DNA of 17,415 nucleotides from an uncultured Erysipelotrichaceae bacterium (lineage in GTDB: Bacteria > Bacillota_I > Bacilli_A > Erysipelotrichales > Erysipelotrichaceae). The notes beneath the pieces were generated by a model. That model searched no databases, was not told the DNA's origin, and worked only from the letters and a program-made list of their open reading frames with translations. The DNA lies in contig OMUX01000234.1 in NCBI GenBank assembly GCA_900314345.1, positions 1 through 17,415 on the forward strand. The letters run 5' to 3'. The translations under genes and the position numbers were made by a program. This document shows positions 1 through 7,490 of this stretch, in pieces. Within the stretch, counting starts at the first letter, position 1; every line of letters starts with the position of its first letter.

Positions 1-1022
1 CCAATGACTTCGTCTCTGCCGGAAAGGTTGTCTCCATTGACGATATCCGTGCGGAGTATCCTGACTACGCATCCAACATGAACGATGACCTGATCGCTGC
101 TTCTCCGGCAGACGGCAAGAAGTATGCAGTACCGGTCAACGGCTACTGGGAAGCAATGTTCGTCAATACTGCAGTGCTTGAAGCTGCCGGTGTTGAGATG
201 CCAGGTGCTGATACAACATGGGATGAGTTCCTTGAAGACTGCCAGAAGATCAAGGATGCCGGATATACACCGATCGCTGCTGCCCTCGGCAACATTCCGC
301 ATTACTGGTGGGAGTACAGTATCTTCAACCATGAATCCCCGGAAAATCATCTGGAGATTCCGGCAAGCGCTGATGATGAAATCGGACAGGCGTGGGTTGC
401 CGGCATGAACGATATCAAGGATCTCTATGAGAAGGGTTATTTCCCGGACAATACACTCAGTGCAACAGATGATGAGACATTCGCAGCCTTCACGGAAGGC
501 AAGGCAGCATTCCTGCTGGATGGTTCCTGGAAGGTCGGCGGCATTGTCAGTGCATGCCAGAGCGACGCAGATGATCCTTCCACACTGGATCAGGACAAGC
601 TGGATCAGTTCGATGTCACATATCTGCCTGGCCAGGGCAGCCGCAAGAGCACAGATCTCATCGGCGGTCTCTCCATGGGCTACTTCATCACAAAGAAGGC
701 ATGGGATGATCCTGAGAAGCGTGCTGCAGCAGTTGACTTCGTTGAGTATATGACAAGCGATGAAATCGTTCCGGTATTCACACAGCATACAGCTACTGCT
801 CTGAAGAATGCACCGGCAGTTGATCAGACAAAGTTCAATACACTGCAGGTCAAGGCAATGAAGATGATGAGCGGTGTCACAAGCCTGACAGGCGCTGTAC
901 AGGATCTGTTCAACGGCGACTGCAGAGTCTCCACATTCGATGGTATGCCTGAGATCGTCACCGGCAAGGTCGATGCCAAGGACGCTGTTCAGGAAGGTCT
1001 CGATATCTACAGCCAGCAGTAA
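1..1022 (+). CDS. ABC sugar transporter, solute-binding protein (3' part)
   Basis: The reading frame is open from the window edge (first full codon at position 3), so the signal peptide and N-terminus lie outside. The visible 339 residues resemble the C-terminal two thirds of a family 1 extracellular solute-binding protein: a YAVPVNGYWEAMFVN segment (substrate-cleft strand of MalE-like proteins), TWDEFLEDCQKIKDAGYTPIA, a GKAAFLLDGSWKVGG segment and an AVDFVEYMTSDE helix. Such lipoproteins capture a sugar outside the membrane and hand it to two permeases; those genes follow directly. The ligand cannot be told from this fragment. It ends with TAA 70 bp before the permease gene, with a stem-loop in the gap. 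Family call is firm, substrate unknown. Confidence 0.93.
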   Translation, partial: NDFVSAGKVVSIDDIRAEYPDYASNMNDDLIAASPADGKKYAVPVNGYWEAMFVNTAVLEAAGVEMPGADTTWDEFLEDCQKIKDAGYTPIAAALGNIPHYWWEYSIFNHESPENHLEIPASADDEIGQAWVAGMNDIKDLYEKGYFPDNTLSATDDETFAAFTEGKAAFLLDGSWKVGGIVSACQSDADDPSTLDQDKLDQFDVTYLPGQGSRKSTDLIGGLSMGYFITKKAWDDPEKRAAAVDFVEYMTSDEIVPVFTQHTATALKNAPAVDQTKFNTLQVKAMKMMSGVTSLTGAVQDLFNGDCRVSTFDGMPEIVTGKVDAKDAVQEGLDIYSQQ

Positions 1023-1040
1023 GCATTGCTGAACCAAAGG

Positions 1041-1070
1041 AGCGGCTGGTACATCACATCAGCCGCTTCT
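1041..1070 (+). terminator. intergenic stem-loop between binding protein and permease genes
   Basis: AGCGGCTG (1041-1048) pairs with CAGCCGCT (1060-1067) across an 11-nt loop and is followed by the pyrimidine-rich TCTTCTTC. The U tract is interrupted, so it is probably a leaky terminator or an mRNA-stabilising hairpin. Such elements are common after binding-protein genes, which are needed in excess over their permeases. The stem is seen directly; its role is inferred. Confidence 0.6.
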
Positions 1071-1092
1071 TCTTCACTCTGAGGTAATCATC

Positions 1093-1977
1093 ATGTCAAA
1101 CATCTATAAGAACAAGAAGGTTCTTCCTTTCTTCCTGCTTCCTGCCTTTCTCTTCATGACGGTATATCTCTATTATCCGTTCTTCATGAACATCATCGAC
1201 AGCTTCCGGGAGATCCGGGTGCTGGGGGAAACCGGAACAAAATGGAATGAACCGTTCTATCTGAACTACAAGGAGATGTTCACGGATCCGGTTGTCGGGA
1301 CGGCCATGAAAAACACCGTTCTCATGATCATCGTCACCATGGTCGGTCAGGTGGGCATTGCCTTATTGCTGGCACTTCTGGTGGATAACATCGAAAAGGG
1401 AACACAGTTCTTCCGTACCGTGTATTTCTTCCCGATCGTCATCTCTGCAACGGCACTTGGCCTTCTCTTCAACCTGATCTTCCTGTATGACAAGGGCATG
1501 CTCAACCAGTTCCGTCAGCTGTGCGGTGTCATGGAACTGGTGGACTGGAAGGATGAAAGCCATGCCATTACGACGATGATGCTGCCGGTCATGTGGCAGT
1601 ATGTCGGCTTCTACTTCGTCATCCTTGAAACAGGCCTCAACAATATTCCGTCGGAACTCTATGAGTCCGCCATGATCGACGGTGCATCCAGATGGCAGCG
1701 TGTGAAGTACATTTCCCTGCCCATGATCCGCGGGGTATTGAACACATGCCTGGTGCTTGGCATCACCGGTGCCCTGAAGGTATTCGATCTTCCATGGACC
1801 ATGTTCCCCAAGGGAATGCCGCTCAAGAGCACGTTCCTTACCGGCACCTACATGTACTACCAGACCATGGAAGCCAAGAATGTGGACTACGGCTCTGCTC
1901 TTGCAGTGCTGATCGTCATCCTGGGCATCGTGCTGTCCTGGATCGCCAACAAGGTATTTGCAGGCAAGGAGGACTGA
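1093..1977 (+). CDS. ABC sugar transporter permease, MalF/UgpA type
   Basis: A 294-residue integral membrane protein of the MalF/UgpA/LacF class. Six hydrophobic segments can be picked out, the first at about residues 11-32 (FFLLPAFLFMTVYLYYPFF). The cytoplasmic EAA loop that docks on the ATPase is at about residues 188-211 (ELYESAMIDGASRWQ, then YISLPM). GAGG at 1081-1084 lies 8 bases before ATG 1093. It should form a heterodimer with the next gene product to move a sugar or oligosaccharide across the membrane. No ATP-binding subunit is encoded here, so a shared MsmK/MalK-type ATPase elsewhere is likely, as is usual in Firmicutes. The long minus-strand frame opposite this gene is a shadow. 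Confidence 0.95.
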   Translation: MSNIYKNKKVLPFFLLPAFLFMTVYLYYPFFMNIIDSFREIRVLGETGTKWNEPFYLNYKEMFTDPVVGTAMKNTVLMIIVTMVGQVGIALLLALLVDNIEKGTQFFRTVYFFPIVISATALGLLFNLIFLYDKGMLNQFRQLCGVMELVDWKDESHAITTMMLPVMWQYVGFYFVILETGLNNIPSELYESAMIDGASRWQRVKYISLPMIRGVLNTCLVLGITGALKVFDLPWTMFPKGMPLKSTFLTGTYMYYQTMEAKNVDYGSALAVLIVILGIVLSWIANKVFAGKED

Positions 1978-1978
1978 C

Positions 1979-2845
1979 ATGGAAAAGAAGAAAAAGAAGA
2001 AGCTGAATCAGGTGGATCCTGTTGTCTACCTGCCGCTGGTGCTGTGGGCTCTTACAACCATCTATCCGATCTTCTGGGTCGTGGAGAATTCCTTCAAGGC
2101 CAAGGACAAGATCCTGAGCAATTCCTTTGCCCTTCCGGTCGGTGATCTGTTCACGCTTGCCAACTACCGCAAGGCGTTCAAGAACCTGAACATCCTGACG
2201 GCATACCGGAACAGTCTGTTCATTTCCATCATCGTTGCCCTGGCAGTTGTCATCATCGCCGGTCTTGCGGCGTATGCAATGTGCCGCTATGAGTTCAAAG
2301 GCAAGGGTTTTCTCTACAACCTGATTGTGGCATCCATGATGTTTCCGGTGTTTGCCACGATCATTCCGGTGTTCCGCATGGAGGCATCCTGGGGCATCGT
2401 CAACACGGACAACTGGGGTCTGACCATGCTGAGTGTGATCCTGCCGCAGATTGCCGGAAACCTCAGCTTTGCGATCATCGTTCTGATGGGTTATATCAAG
2501 TCCATTCCGGTGGAACTGGAAGAGGCTGCGTATCTGGAAGGCTGCAGTACATGGCAGATCTTCTTCAGGATCATTGTTCCTCTTGCCGTGCCTTCCTTTG
2601 TGACCGTTGCAATCTTCTCGTTCCTGTGGAGCTATAACGATCTGTTTACACAGATGTTCTTCTTAAGAAGACCTGAGATGCGTGCCATCACCAGACTGCT
2701 CAATGAACTGACCTCCCAGGAGGGTACAAACTACGGTCTGATGGCAAGTGCCGTAACCCTCGTCATCATTCCGGTCATCATTGTCTATATCTGCCTGCAG
2801 AAATACATCATCAAGGGCATGACAGCCGGTGCCATCAAAGGTTAG
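1979..2845 (+). CDS. ABC sugar transporter permease, MalG/UgpE type
   Basis: A 288-residue partner permease. I start it at ATG 1979 because AAGGAGG (1966-1972) sits 6 bases upstream and the start falls one base past the upstream TGA. An earlier in-frame ATG at 1958 would put the ribosome site inside the coding region. The N-terminus is very lysine-rich (MEKKKKKKLNQ), typical of a cytoplasmic leader before the first membrane helix (about residues 18-36). The protein has a MalG-like layout with the EAA motif ELEEAAYLEGCSTWQIFFRI and ends in the characteristic QKYIIKGMTAGAIKG, which matches MalG-family C-termini. It is tightly coupled to the preceding permease. Confidence 0.95.
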   Translation: MEKKKKKKLNQVDPVVYLPLVLWALTTIYPIFWVVENSFKAKDKILSNSFALPVGDLFTLANYRKAFKNLNILTAYRNSLFISIIVALAVVIIAGLAAYAMCRYEFKGKGFLYNLIVASMMFPVFATIIPVFRMEASWGIVNTDNWGLTMLSVILPQIAGNLSFAIIVLMGYIKSIPVELEEAAYLEGCSTWQIFFRIIVPLAVPSFVTVAIFSFLWSYNDLFTQMFFLRRPEMRAITRLLNELTSQEGTNYGLMASAVTLVIIPVIIVYICLQKYIIKGMTAGAIKG

Positions 2846-2871
2846 AATGCTTTGGGGAGTCTGGTGTTCGC

Positions 2872-3612
2872 ATGTATAAGGTAGTGATTGTAGACGATGA
2901 GCCGATCATCGTGAAAGGTCTTGTAAACATGGTTGACTGGCAGGCACACGGCTGTCAGGTCGTGGGAACGGCGGGTTCAGGGACTGCCGGCATGAAGGTG
3001 ATCAACGAACAGAAGCCGGATATCCTGTTCTCGGATATCCGCATGTCAGACATGGACGGCCTGACGATGATTGCCGCACTGAAGTCTGAGCATGCAAACA
3101 TGGAGATCACGATCCTGACCGGATACCGTGACTTCAGCTATGCCCAGGAGGCGATCCGTCTGGGAGTCAGAAGATTCCTGCTCAAGCCAAGCAAGATGGA
3201 TGAAATCAATGAAGCCGTCGATGCCATGACCAAAGAGCTGGCTTCCAGATCCTCTGCAGCGGCTGAAGAAGAGGAACCCACACCTGCGGCAGGCTTCCTT
3301 GTCAGAAAGGCGCTTGCCTACATGGAAGAGCATTACAATGAGCATATTCAGCTCAATGATGTTGCAGATCATGTCTATGTCAGCCAATGGCATCTGTCCA
3401 AGCTGATCAACAGCGAGATGAACAAGAACTTCTCCGAGCTGCTCAACGGCATCCGCATCCGCCATGCCAAGGAACTTCTGAAGGATTCCTCCTACCGGAT
3501 CCAGGATGTGGCCGACCAGGTGGGATTCCAGGATCTGCCGCATTTCTCCAGGGTGTTCAAGAAAACCACGGGAATGACACCCAATGAATACCGCAACAGT
3601 CTGAGAGGATGA
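2872..3612 (+). CDS. AraC-type two-component response regulator (YesN-like)
   Basis: 246 residues. The receiver domain (about 1-122) has acidic-pocket residues Asp8, Asp9 and Glu10, phosphoacceptor Asp55 (DILFSDIRM), Thr83 and Lys105 (FLLKPSK), so the full catalytic set is present. An acidic Ala/Glu-rich linker (about 127-142) leads to an AraC double helix-turn-helix domain (about 143-245) ending in the canonical VGFQDLPHFSRVFKKTTGMTPNEYR. It is a compact form lacking the large central region of many YesN proteins. It lies 26 bp after the permease gene with GGGGAG (2854-2859) upstream, so it is probably in the same operon and controls it. No partner YesM-type kinase is in view; it could lie upstream of the window. 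Confidence 0.93.
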   Translation: MYKVVIVDDEPIIVKGLVNMVDWQAHGCQVVGTAGSGTAGMKVINEQKPDILFSDIRMSDMDGLTMIAALKSEHANMEITILTGYRDFSYAQEAIRLGVRRFLLKPSKMDEINEAVDAMTKELASRSSAAAEEEEPTPAAGFLVRKALAYMEEHYNEHIQLNDVADHVYVSQWHLSKLINSEMNKNFSELLNGIRIRHAKELLKDSSYRIQDVADQVGFQDLPHFSRVFKKTTGMTPNEYRNSLRG

Positions 3613-3639
3613 GAGAAATCTCACCTCTTTTTCTTTTTT
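3604..3639 (+). terminator. rho-independent terminator of the ABC/response-regulator operon
   Basis: AGAGG, a bulged A, then TGAGA pairs with TCTCA-CCTCT around a GAAA tetraloop (3604-3628). It is followed by an almost unbroken T run to 3639. The hairpin overlaps the stop codon of the response regulator gene. Confidence 0.92.
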
Positions 3640-3711
3640 CAGTATTTTTTTGCATTTTGTGCGGGGGAAACGGAAAGAAACAGGCAATAAGAATGTCAGG
3701 AGGATATTTTG

Positions 3712-4497
3712 ATGTTTTTATTGACCAAAGATGAATTCGAACCGTTTCAGAAGCTTCACTTCAGCAACGCATGGATGTTCCGGGAGGTGCTGCTTCGAAG
3801 ACCGGATCTTGCGGCACCCGTGGCATCCAGGATCCTTGGACAGGATTTCAAGGACCTGCAGCTTGAGAAGTTCCGGCATACGGCACTGGTGTTCGGAAAT
3901 GACAGTGCCTGTGTGGTCTTCAATGCCACGTGTGGAAAGGAGGCACCGAAAAGAGCGAAGTACATCTATGACGACTGGGCCGGCAGTGCATTTCTCGCAG
4001 GCATTGCTGCCGAGCAGAGCCATGATTTCAAAGGCAGGGTTGTATGGGTGATCAGCATTCTTCAGAAGCCCAGGTATGAAAAGCAGGAAATCCTGAGCGA
4101 TGAAAGAATACTCAAAACCGGCGGGGATGATGAGGCAATCATATTCGGCAGAAGCTTTCAGTTCCTGCCCAGGACAGAACCGGATCCTTCCGTGAGTGAA
4201 GAACTGAACCGTCTGTCAGTATTCATGAAGAGCGGTGAAGCAGCGGATGATCTGACCCATGAGATTGATCGTGTGATGACGGAAATCAAGAAGGATGAAA
4301 ACCTCGAAAGACACTACATGCTCGAGATGTGCCGTGAACATGGCATCTATGAAAACGGATTGCTGTCAGGCTACACACTAGGAAAAAAAGACGTATTCGA
4401 GACACTGCTTGACCGCGGCTGTCTGAAGGAAAAATACGAAAATGACAGTCAGGCGCTGTGGTGGTCGCTCAGGATGCCGGGAGATCTGCATGACTGA
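3712..4497 (+). CDS. PD-(D/E)XK transposase-like protein (Rpn/PDDEXK_2 type), active site degenerate
   Basis: 261 residues from ATG 3712, 8 bases after AGGAGG (3698-3703); the TTG just before it (3709) is less likely. The fold order recalls the PD-(D/E)XK family transposase group: an N-terminal helix region (AWMFREVLLRRPDLA, then ILGQDFKDL), a KRAKYIYDDW helix, a VVWVISIL strand, and the C-terminal block HYMLEMCREHGIYENGL followed by GYTLGKKD. In family members a strand carries a conserved E-x-Q just before the KRxxYY helix; here that place reads VVFNA (residues 68-72), and the upstream Asp strand is not recognisable. I infer a catalytically dead relative. It overlaps the next gene by 8 bp, so the two are probably co-translated. 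Family assignment is moderate and from motif memory only. Confidence 0.55.
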   Translation: MFLLTKDEFEPFQKLHFSNAWMFREVLLRRPDLAAPVASRILGQDFKDLQLEKFRHTALVFGNDSACVVFNATCGKEAPKRAKYIYDDWAGSAFLAGIAAEQSHDFKGRVVWVISILQKPRYEKQEILSDERILKTGGDDEAIIFGRSFQFLPRTEPDPSVSEELNRLSVFMKSGEAADDLTHEIDRVMTEIKKDENLERHYMLEMCREHGIYENGLLSGYTLGKKDVFETLLDRGCLKEKYENDSQALWWSLRMPGDLHD

Positions 4498-5227
4498 GAC
4501 AGCAATCACAAAGGCACCGGAAACCATCGTGGAGCTGAAGCAGTACTGCACGGACAATGATGTGCCGGTGAAAAGCCTCAGAGTCCGCATCGGCTGGAAT
4601 GATCCGAACCCGAAGTGCTATGGCATTTACAAGGATGAAGAGACCGGTGAGTTTGTCGTATACAAGAACAAGTCAGACGGCACGCGTTTTGAAAAATACC
4701 GCGGCATGGATGAAAAGCTGGCGGTGGATACCTTGTTTGAAAAAGTCAATTCCCTGATGGGGATCGAGACGGTGGTGAATCCCTACATGCCCGGTACCAA
4801 GGAAGCAGAGGACTTTGAAAAGGTACAGAAGTTCAACGGCAAGGTCAGCAGGTTTGCACCGTTCATTGCGGCTGTTGTGTTTGCCTTCGGCGGCTGCAGG
4901 ATTCCGACGCTTCCGTTCATGGAGGGGAAGCAGGCGGGCTACTATCTGGGAAGGAACGATGCCCTTGTCTACCGCATGCCGACAGGAGACATGTACACGC
5001 TGAACGAAGATGGCTGGGACCGGTACTATGGTCTGGAGGCGGGACTGAAGTACCAGGATGACTATGAACCGGATCCTTCCGTGGATTTCACCAGGACATG
5101 GTTCTATGAGCATGAGATGGAAAAATACCGGGAGGAACAGGCACGCAGGGCAGAACAGGATGACTACGATGATGACTGGGACAGCTATGATTCCGGATCA
5201 TCCTCAGACTGGGACAGCGACTGGTGA
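4490..5227 (+). CDS. unknown protein with a short hydrophobic segment and Trp/Asp/Ser tail
   Basis: 245 residues. ATG 4490 overlaps the previous stop (ATGACTGA) and has GGGAG (4479-4483) in front; an upstream ATG at 4442 lies deep inside the neighbour and lacks such a site. Residues 25-90 form a compact module (YGIYKDEETGEFVVYKNKSDG, then a helix AVDTLFEKV) of a type I recall from other Firmicutes proteins of unknown role. Residues 122-142 are hydrophobic (FAPFIAAVVFAFGG) and may cross or touch the membrane. After a YYLGRNDALVYRMPTG beta-rich stretch and a charged helix (207-223), the chain ends in an acidic tail, DSYDSGSSSDWDSDW. I cannot assign a function. A terminator follows and overlaps the convergent buk gene. 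Confidence 0.8.
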   Translation: MTETAITKAPETIVELKQYCTDNDVPVKSLRVRIGWNDPNPKCYGIYKDEETGEFVVYKNKSDGTRFEKYRGMDEKLAVDTLFEKVNSLMGIETVVNPYMPGTKEAEDFEKVQKFNGKVSRFAPFIAAVVFAFGGCRIPTLPFMEGKQAGYYLGRNDALVYRMPTGDMYTLNEDGWDRYYGLEAGLKYQDDYEPDPSVDFTRTWFYEHEMEKYREEQARRAEQDDYDDDWDSYDSGSSSDWDSDW

Positions 5228-5230
5228 AAC

Positions 5231-5262
5231 AAAAGAAAAGGATGCACAGCTTATGCTGTGCA
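5231..5262 (-). terminator. rho-independent terminator for ptb-buk (minus strand)
   Basis: TGCACAGC (5243-5250) and GCTGTGCA (5255-5262) form a perfect 8-bp stem with a 4-nt loop. Read on the minus strand, it is followed by TCCTTTTCTTTTGTTTC, a good U-rich tail, and it begins 20 bases after the buk stop codon. On the plus strand the same hairpin lacks a T tract. Confidence 0.8.
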
Positions 5263-5272
5263 CCCGAGAGGG

Positions 5273-5300
5273 AAGAGGGGATCAGAACTCCTCTTTTTCT
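5273..5300 (+). terminator. plus-strand terminator lying inside the 3' end of buk
   Basis: AAGAGGGG (5273-5280) pairs with CTCCTCTT (5288-5295), including one G-T pair, across a 7-nt loop and runs into TTTCTTCTT. This is the natural terminator for the gene ending at 5227. Its right arm and T tract are at the same time the codons for the last residues of butyrate kinase on the other strand. Confidence 0.65.
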
Positions 5301-6379
5301 TCTTCCTCGCAATAGGTCTTGGCTTCCTCTTCACCGTTGAGTACTCTCAGAGCACCCTGGCACAGAGCGATCATCTCACGCTCACCCGGAATGACAACAA
5401 CCGGTGCGATGCGCTGTACATAGGAAGCGATGCCGTCTGTGACATCCTTGTCATAGGCAATGCCGCCGGTGAGGATCACGGCATCCACATCGCCCTTCAG
5501 GACAACGGAAAGAGCACCGATATCCTTGGCATGCTGGTAGATGAAGGCATCCTTGACCAGTCTTGCCTTCTTGTCGCCGTTTTCGATCATCTTGTCGACT
5601 TCACGCATATCAGCGGTTCCAAGGTAGGCAACGATACCGGCATTTCCGACAGCGTGTTTCATCATGTCATCAACAGTCGGATACTTGCCTGAGTAGCAGA
5701 GACGGATCAGATCACCGACCGGAACACCGCCGCTTCTTGTCGGAGCGAAGGCACCGTCGCCATCCAGACCGTTGAACATATCAATCATCTTTCCGTGGCT
5801 GATGGCACCCGTTGTGCAGCCGCCGCCCATGTGGGCAACGATGAGGTTCAGATCCTCGAACTTCTTTCCGATGGACTTTGCATATTCACGGGAGACTGCA
5901 CGCATGTTGAGGGCGTGGATCTTGGAACGCCTTGTGATATCCGGCATACCGGACAGTCTTGCCACAGGCTGCAGCTCATCCACAGCCGTCGGGTCTACGG
6001 TGTAGGCCGGGCAGCCGACTTCATCACCGATCTTCTTGGCAAGCAGAGCACCCAGGTTTGCCGCATGGTCCCCGTGCAGTGCAATGCTCAGGTCATGGAC
6101 GATGGCATCGTTGACGGTGTAGGTTCCTGCCTCGATGGGATGCAGGTATCCGCCGCGTCCGACACAGGCATCAAGCTTGTTGATATCGTAATTCTGGCTC
6201 TTGAGGTAGTCCTTGATGACCTTCAGGCGGAAGTCAAGCTGGTCAATGGTCTTCGGAAACTTTGAGATTTCGGAAACCGGATGATCCAGACCGACTTCGG
6301 AGACGAGCTTCTCATCCTCGAAGATGGCGATTTTTGTGGAAGTGGATCCGGGGTTGACTGCAAGAATGTTGAACGGCAT
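5282..6379 (-). CDS. buk: butyrate kinase
   Basis: A cytoplasmic ASKHA-fold kinase of 365 residues that converts butyryl phosphate plus ADP to butyrate plus ATP. Recognisable family features are the N-terminal phosphate loop LAVNPGSTSTKIAIF, VGRGGYLHPIEAGTYTVN, HALNMRAVSREYA, the nucleotide-binding HMGGGCTTGA, FNGLDGDGAFAPTRSG and VILTGGIAYD; these match butyrate kinase rather than acetate kinase. RBS TAAGGAGG (complement of 6389-6396) overlaps the ptb stop, with 9 bases to the ATG, so it is coupled to ptb. Most family members end near the EEEAKTY motif; this one carries an extra acidic tail, CEEEEKEEF, which lies over the terminator of the convergent gene. Confidence 0.97.
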   Translation of the reverse strand: MPFNILAVNPGSTSTKIAIFEDEKLVSEVGLDHPVSEISKFPKTIDQLDFRLKVIKDYLKSQNYDINKLDACVGRGGYLHPIEAGTYTVNDAIVHDLSIALHGDHAANLGALLAKKIGDEVGCPAYTVDPTAVDELQPVARLSGMPDITRRSKIHALNMRAVSREYAKSIGKKFEDLNLIVAHMGGGCTTGAISHGKMIDMFNGLDGDGAFAPTRSGGVPVGDLIRLCYSGKYPTVDDMMKHAVGNAGIVAYLGTADMREVDKMIENGDKKARLVKDAFIYQHAKDIGALSVVLKGDVDAVILTGGIAYDKDVTDGIASYVQRIAPVVVIPGEREMIALCQGALRVLNGEEEAKTYCEEEEKEEF

Positions 6380-6393
6380 TGCTGTTTTCCTCC

Positions 6394-7320
6394 TTATGCG
6401 TTGGCTTTCTTCATGTGCTCAGACAGCACAGCAGCCAGAGCAATGGAGTTGATCTTGACGTCCTTGGTATCGGAACGGGATGACAGGATGACCGGGGACT
6501 TTGTGCCGGTCAGGATTGCACCGGTCTTGATGCCCGGCACCATGTGGTTGATTGCCTTGTATACCAGGTTTCCGGCATGGATGTCCGGGAACAGCAGGAT
6601 GTCTGCCTTGCCGGCGCACGGTCTGTCCTGTGCACCCTTTTCCTTTGCGGCAGATTCATACAGAGCGATATCCAGGGACAGCGGTCCGTCTACGACGCAT
6701 CCCTTGATCTCGCCGGATTCATTCATCTTCCTGAGCTCATCAGCTTCAACGGTGACAGGCATCTTCGGGTTGACAACCTCAACTGCGGCAAGCGGAGCAA
6801 CCTTGGGGTTTTCAACACCGCATGCATTGGCAACATCAACGGTATATTCAATCATCTGTACCTTGTCCTGCAGTGTCGGATAAGGAAGGAAGGCAACATC
6901 GGTCAGGAAGACCAGGTGGTCAACACCCGGGATCTCCATCACTGCGACATGGCTCAGCGTCTTGCCGGTGCGCAGACCGACTTCCTTGTTCAGGACGCTC
7001 TTGAGGAAATCCTTTGTCGGAAGGATGCCTTTCATATACATGTCAGCTTCGCCGTCATGCACAAGCTTCACGGCAGTCAGGCTGGCTTCCACCTTGTCCT
7101 CAACATTGACAATGCGGTAGTCGGACAGATCCATGCCGATGTCCTTGGCAATGGAACGGATCTGAGCCTCATCGCCGACCAGTGTGGCATCCACGATGCC
7201 CAGGTCATGTGCTTCCTTGACTGCCTCCAGGACAGGAACATCCTGGGCGCAGGCAACAGACAGTGTCTTCTTACTGACGGATTTGACTTTCTGCAGAAGT
7301 TCGTCGAAATTCTTACTCAT
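6394..7320 (-). CDS. ptb: phosphate butyryltransferase
   Basis: 308 residues, the usual length for the phosphotransacetylase/phosphotransbutyrylase family. It exchanges CoA of butyryl-CoA for phosphate, giving butyryl phosphate for Buk. Typical segments are VACAQDVPVLEAVKEAHDLG, ATLVGDEAQI, ADMYMKGILPTKDFLKSVL, LSHVAVMEIPG, DGPLSLDIALY, ADILLFPDIHAGNLVYKAI and AGAILTGTKSPVILSSRSD-like sequence near the end. An AGAGGGAG ribosome site sits 10 bases before ATG. It is the first gene of a two-gene minus-strand operon with buk. Together they identify a butyrate producer that uses the kinase route instead of butyryl-CoA:acetate CoA-transferase. Confidence 0.97.
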   Translation of the reverse strand: MSKNFDELLQKVKSVSKKTLSVACAQDVPVLEAVKEAHDLGIVDATLVGDEAQIRSIAKDIGMDLSDYRIVNVEDKVEASLTAVKLVHDGEADMYMKGILPTKDFLKSVLNKEVGLRTGKTLSHVAVMEIPGVDHLVFLTDVAFLPYPTLQDKVQMIEYTVDVANACGVENPKVAPLAAVEVVNPKMPVTVEADELRKMNESGEIKGCVVDGPLSLDIALYESAAKEKGAQDRPCAGKADILLFPDIHAGNLVYKAINHMVPGIKTGAILTGTKSPVILSSRSDTKDVKINSIALAAVLSEHMKKANA

Positions 7321-7356
7321 CTTTACGCATCTCCCTCTATTAAAAGTACCGTGTAT

Positions 7357-7385
7357 ATGTTAATCCATTCACAATAAGATTGCAA
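7357..7385 (-). promoter_or_regulatory. candidate promoter of ptb-buk
   Basis: On the minus strand, TTGCAA (7385-7380) and TAACAT (7362-7357) are separated by 17 bases, upstream of the ptb ribosome site. Each box is only a partial match to the sigma-A consensus, but spacing and position fit. Confidence 0.4.
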
Positions 7386-7434
7386 CCAAAATGGAAGTAA
7401 ATGAAAAAGTCTTGATGAAGCGGCTTTTCAGCAA

Positions 7435-7463
7435 TTGCACAGCATGGTGAACAAGCGTATGAT
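7435..7463 (+). promoter_or_regulatory. candidate promoter of coaD
   Basis: TTGCAC (7435-7440) and TATGAT (7458-7463) have a 17-base spacer and would start RNA near 7470, giving a short leader with AGGAG (7478-7482) before ATG 7491. The -10 box is a good match and the -35 box is weak. The imperfect palindrome TGAAGCGGCTTTTCA lies just upstream at 7416-7430. Confidence 0.5.
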
Positions 7464-7490
7464 CAAGACATAAAAACAGGAGCTTTTCAC

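Noticed and set aside
1958..1978. Upstream in-frame start for the second permease
   Set aside because: It would lie upstream of and include the AAGGAGG site; ATG 1979 is correctly spaced and fits the lysine-rich leader.
4442..4489. Upstream in-frame start for the unknown protein
   Set aside because: It lies well inside the preceding gene without a ribosome site; ATG 4490 has GGGAG and the common short overlap.
5282..6379. Acetate kinase for the minus-strand kinase
   Set aside because: The motifs NPGSTSTKIA, GRGGYLHPIEAG and HMGGGCTTGA and the ptb partner identify butyrate kinase.
6544..7377. A 277-codon plus-strand open frame opposite ptb
   Set aside because: The minus-strand product matches phosphate butyryltransferase over its whole length; the plus-strand frame is its antisense image.
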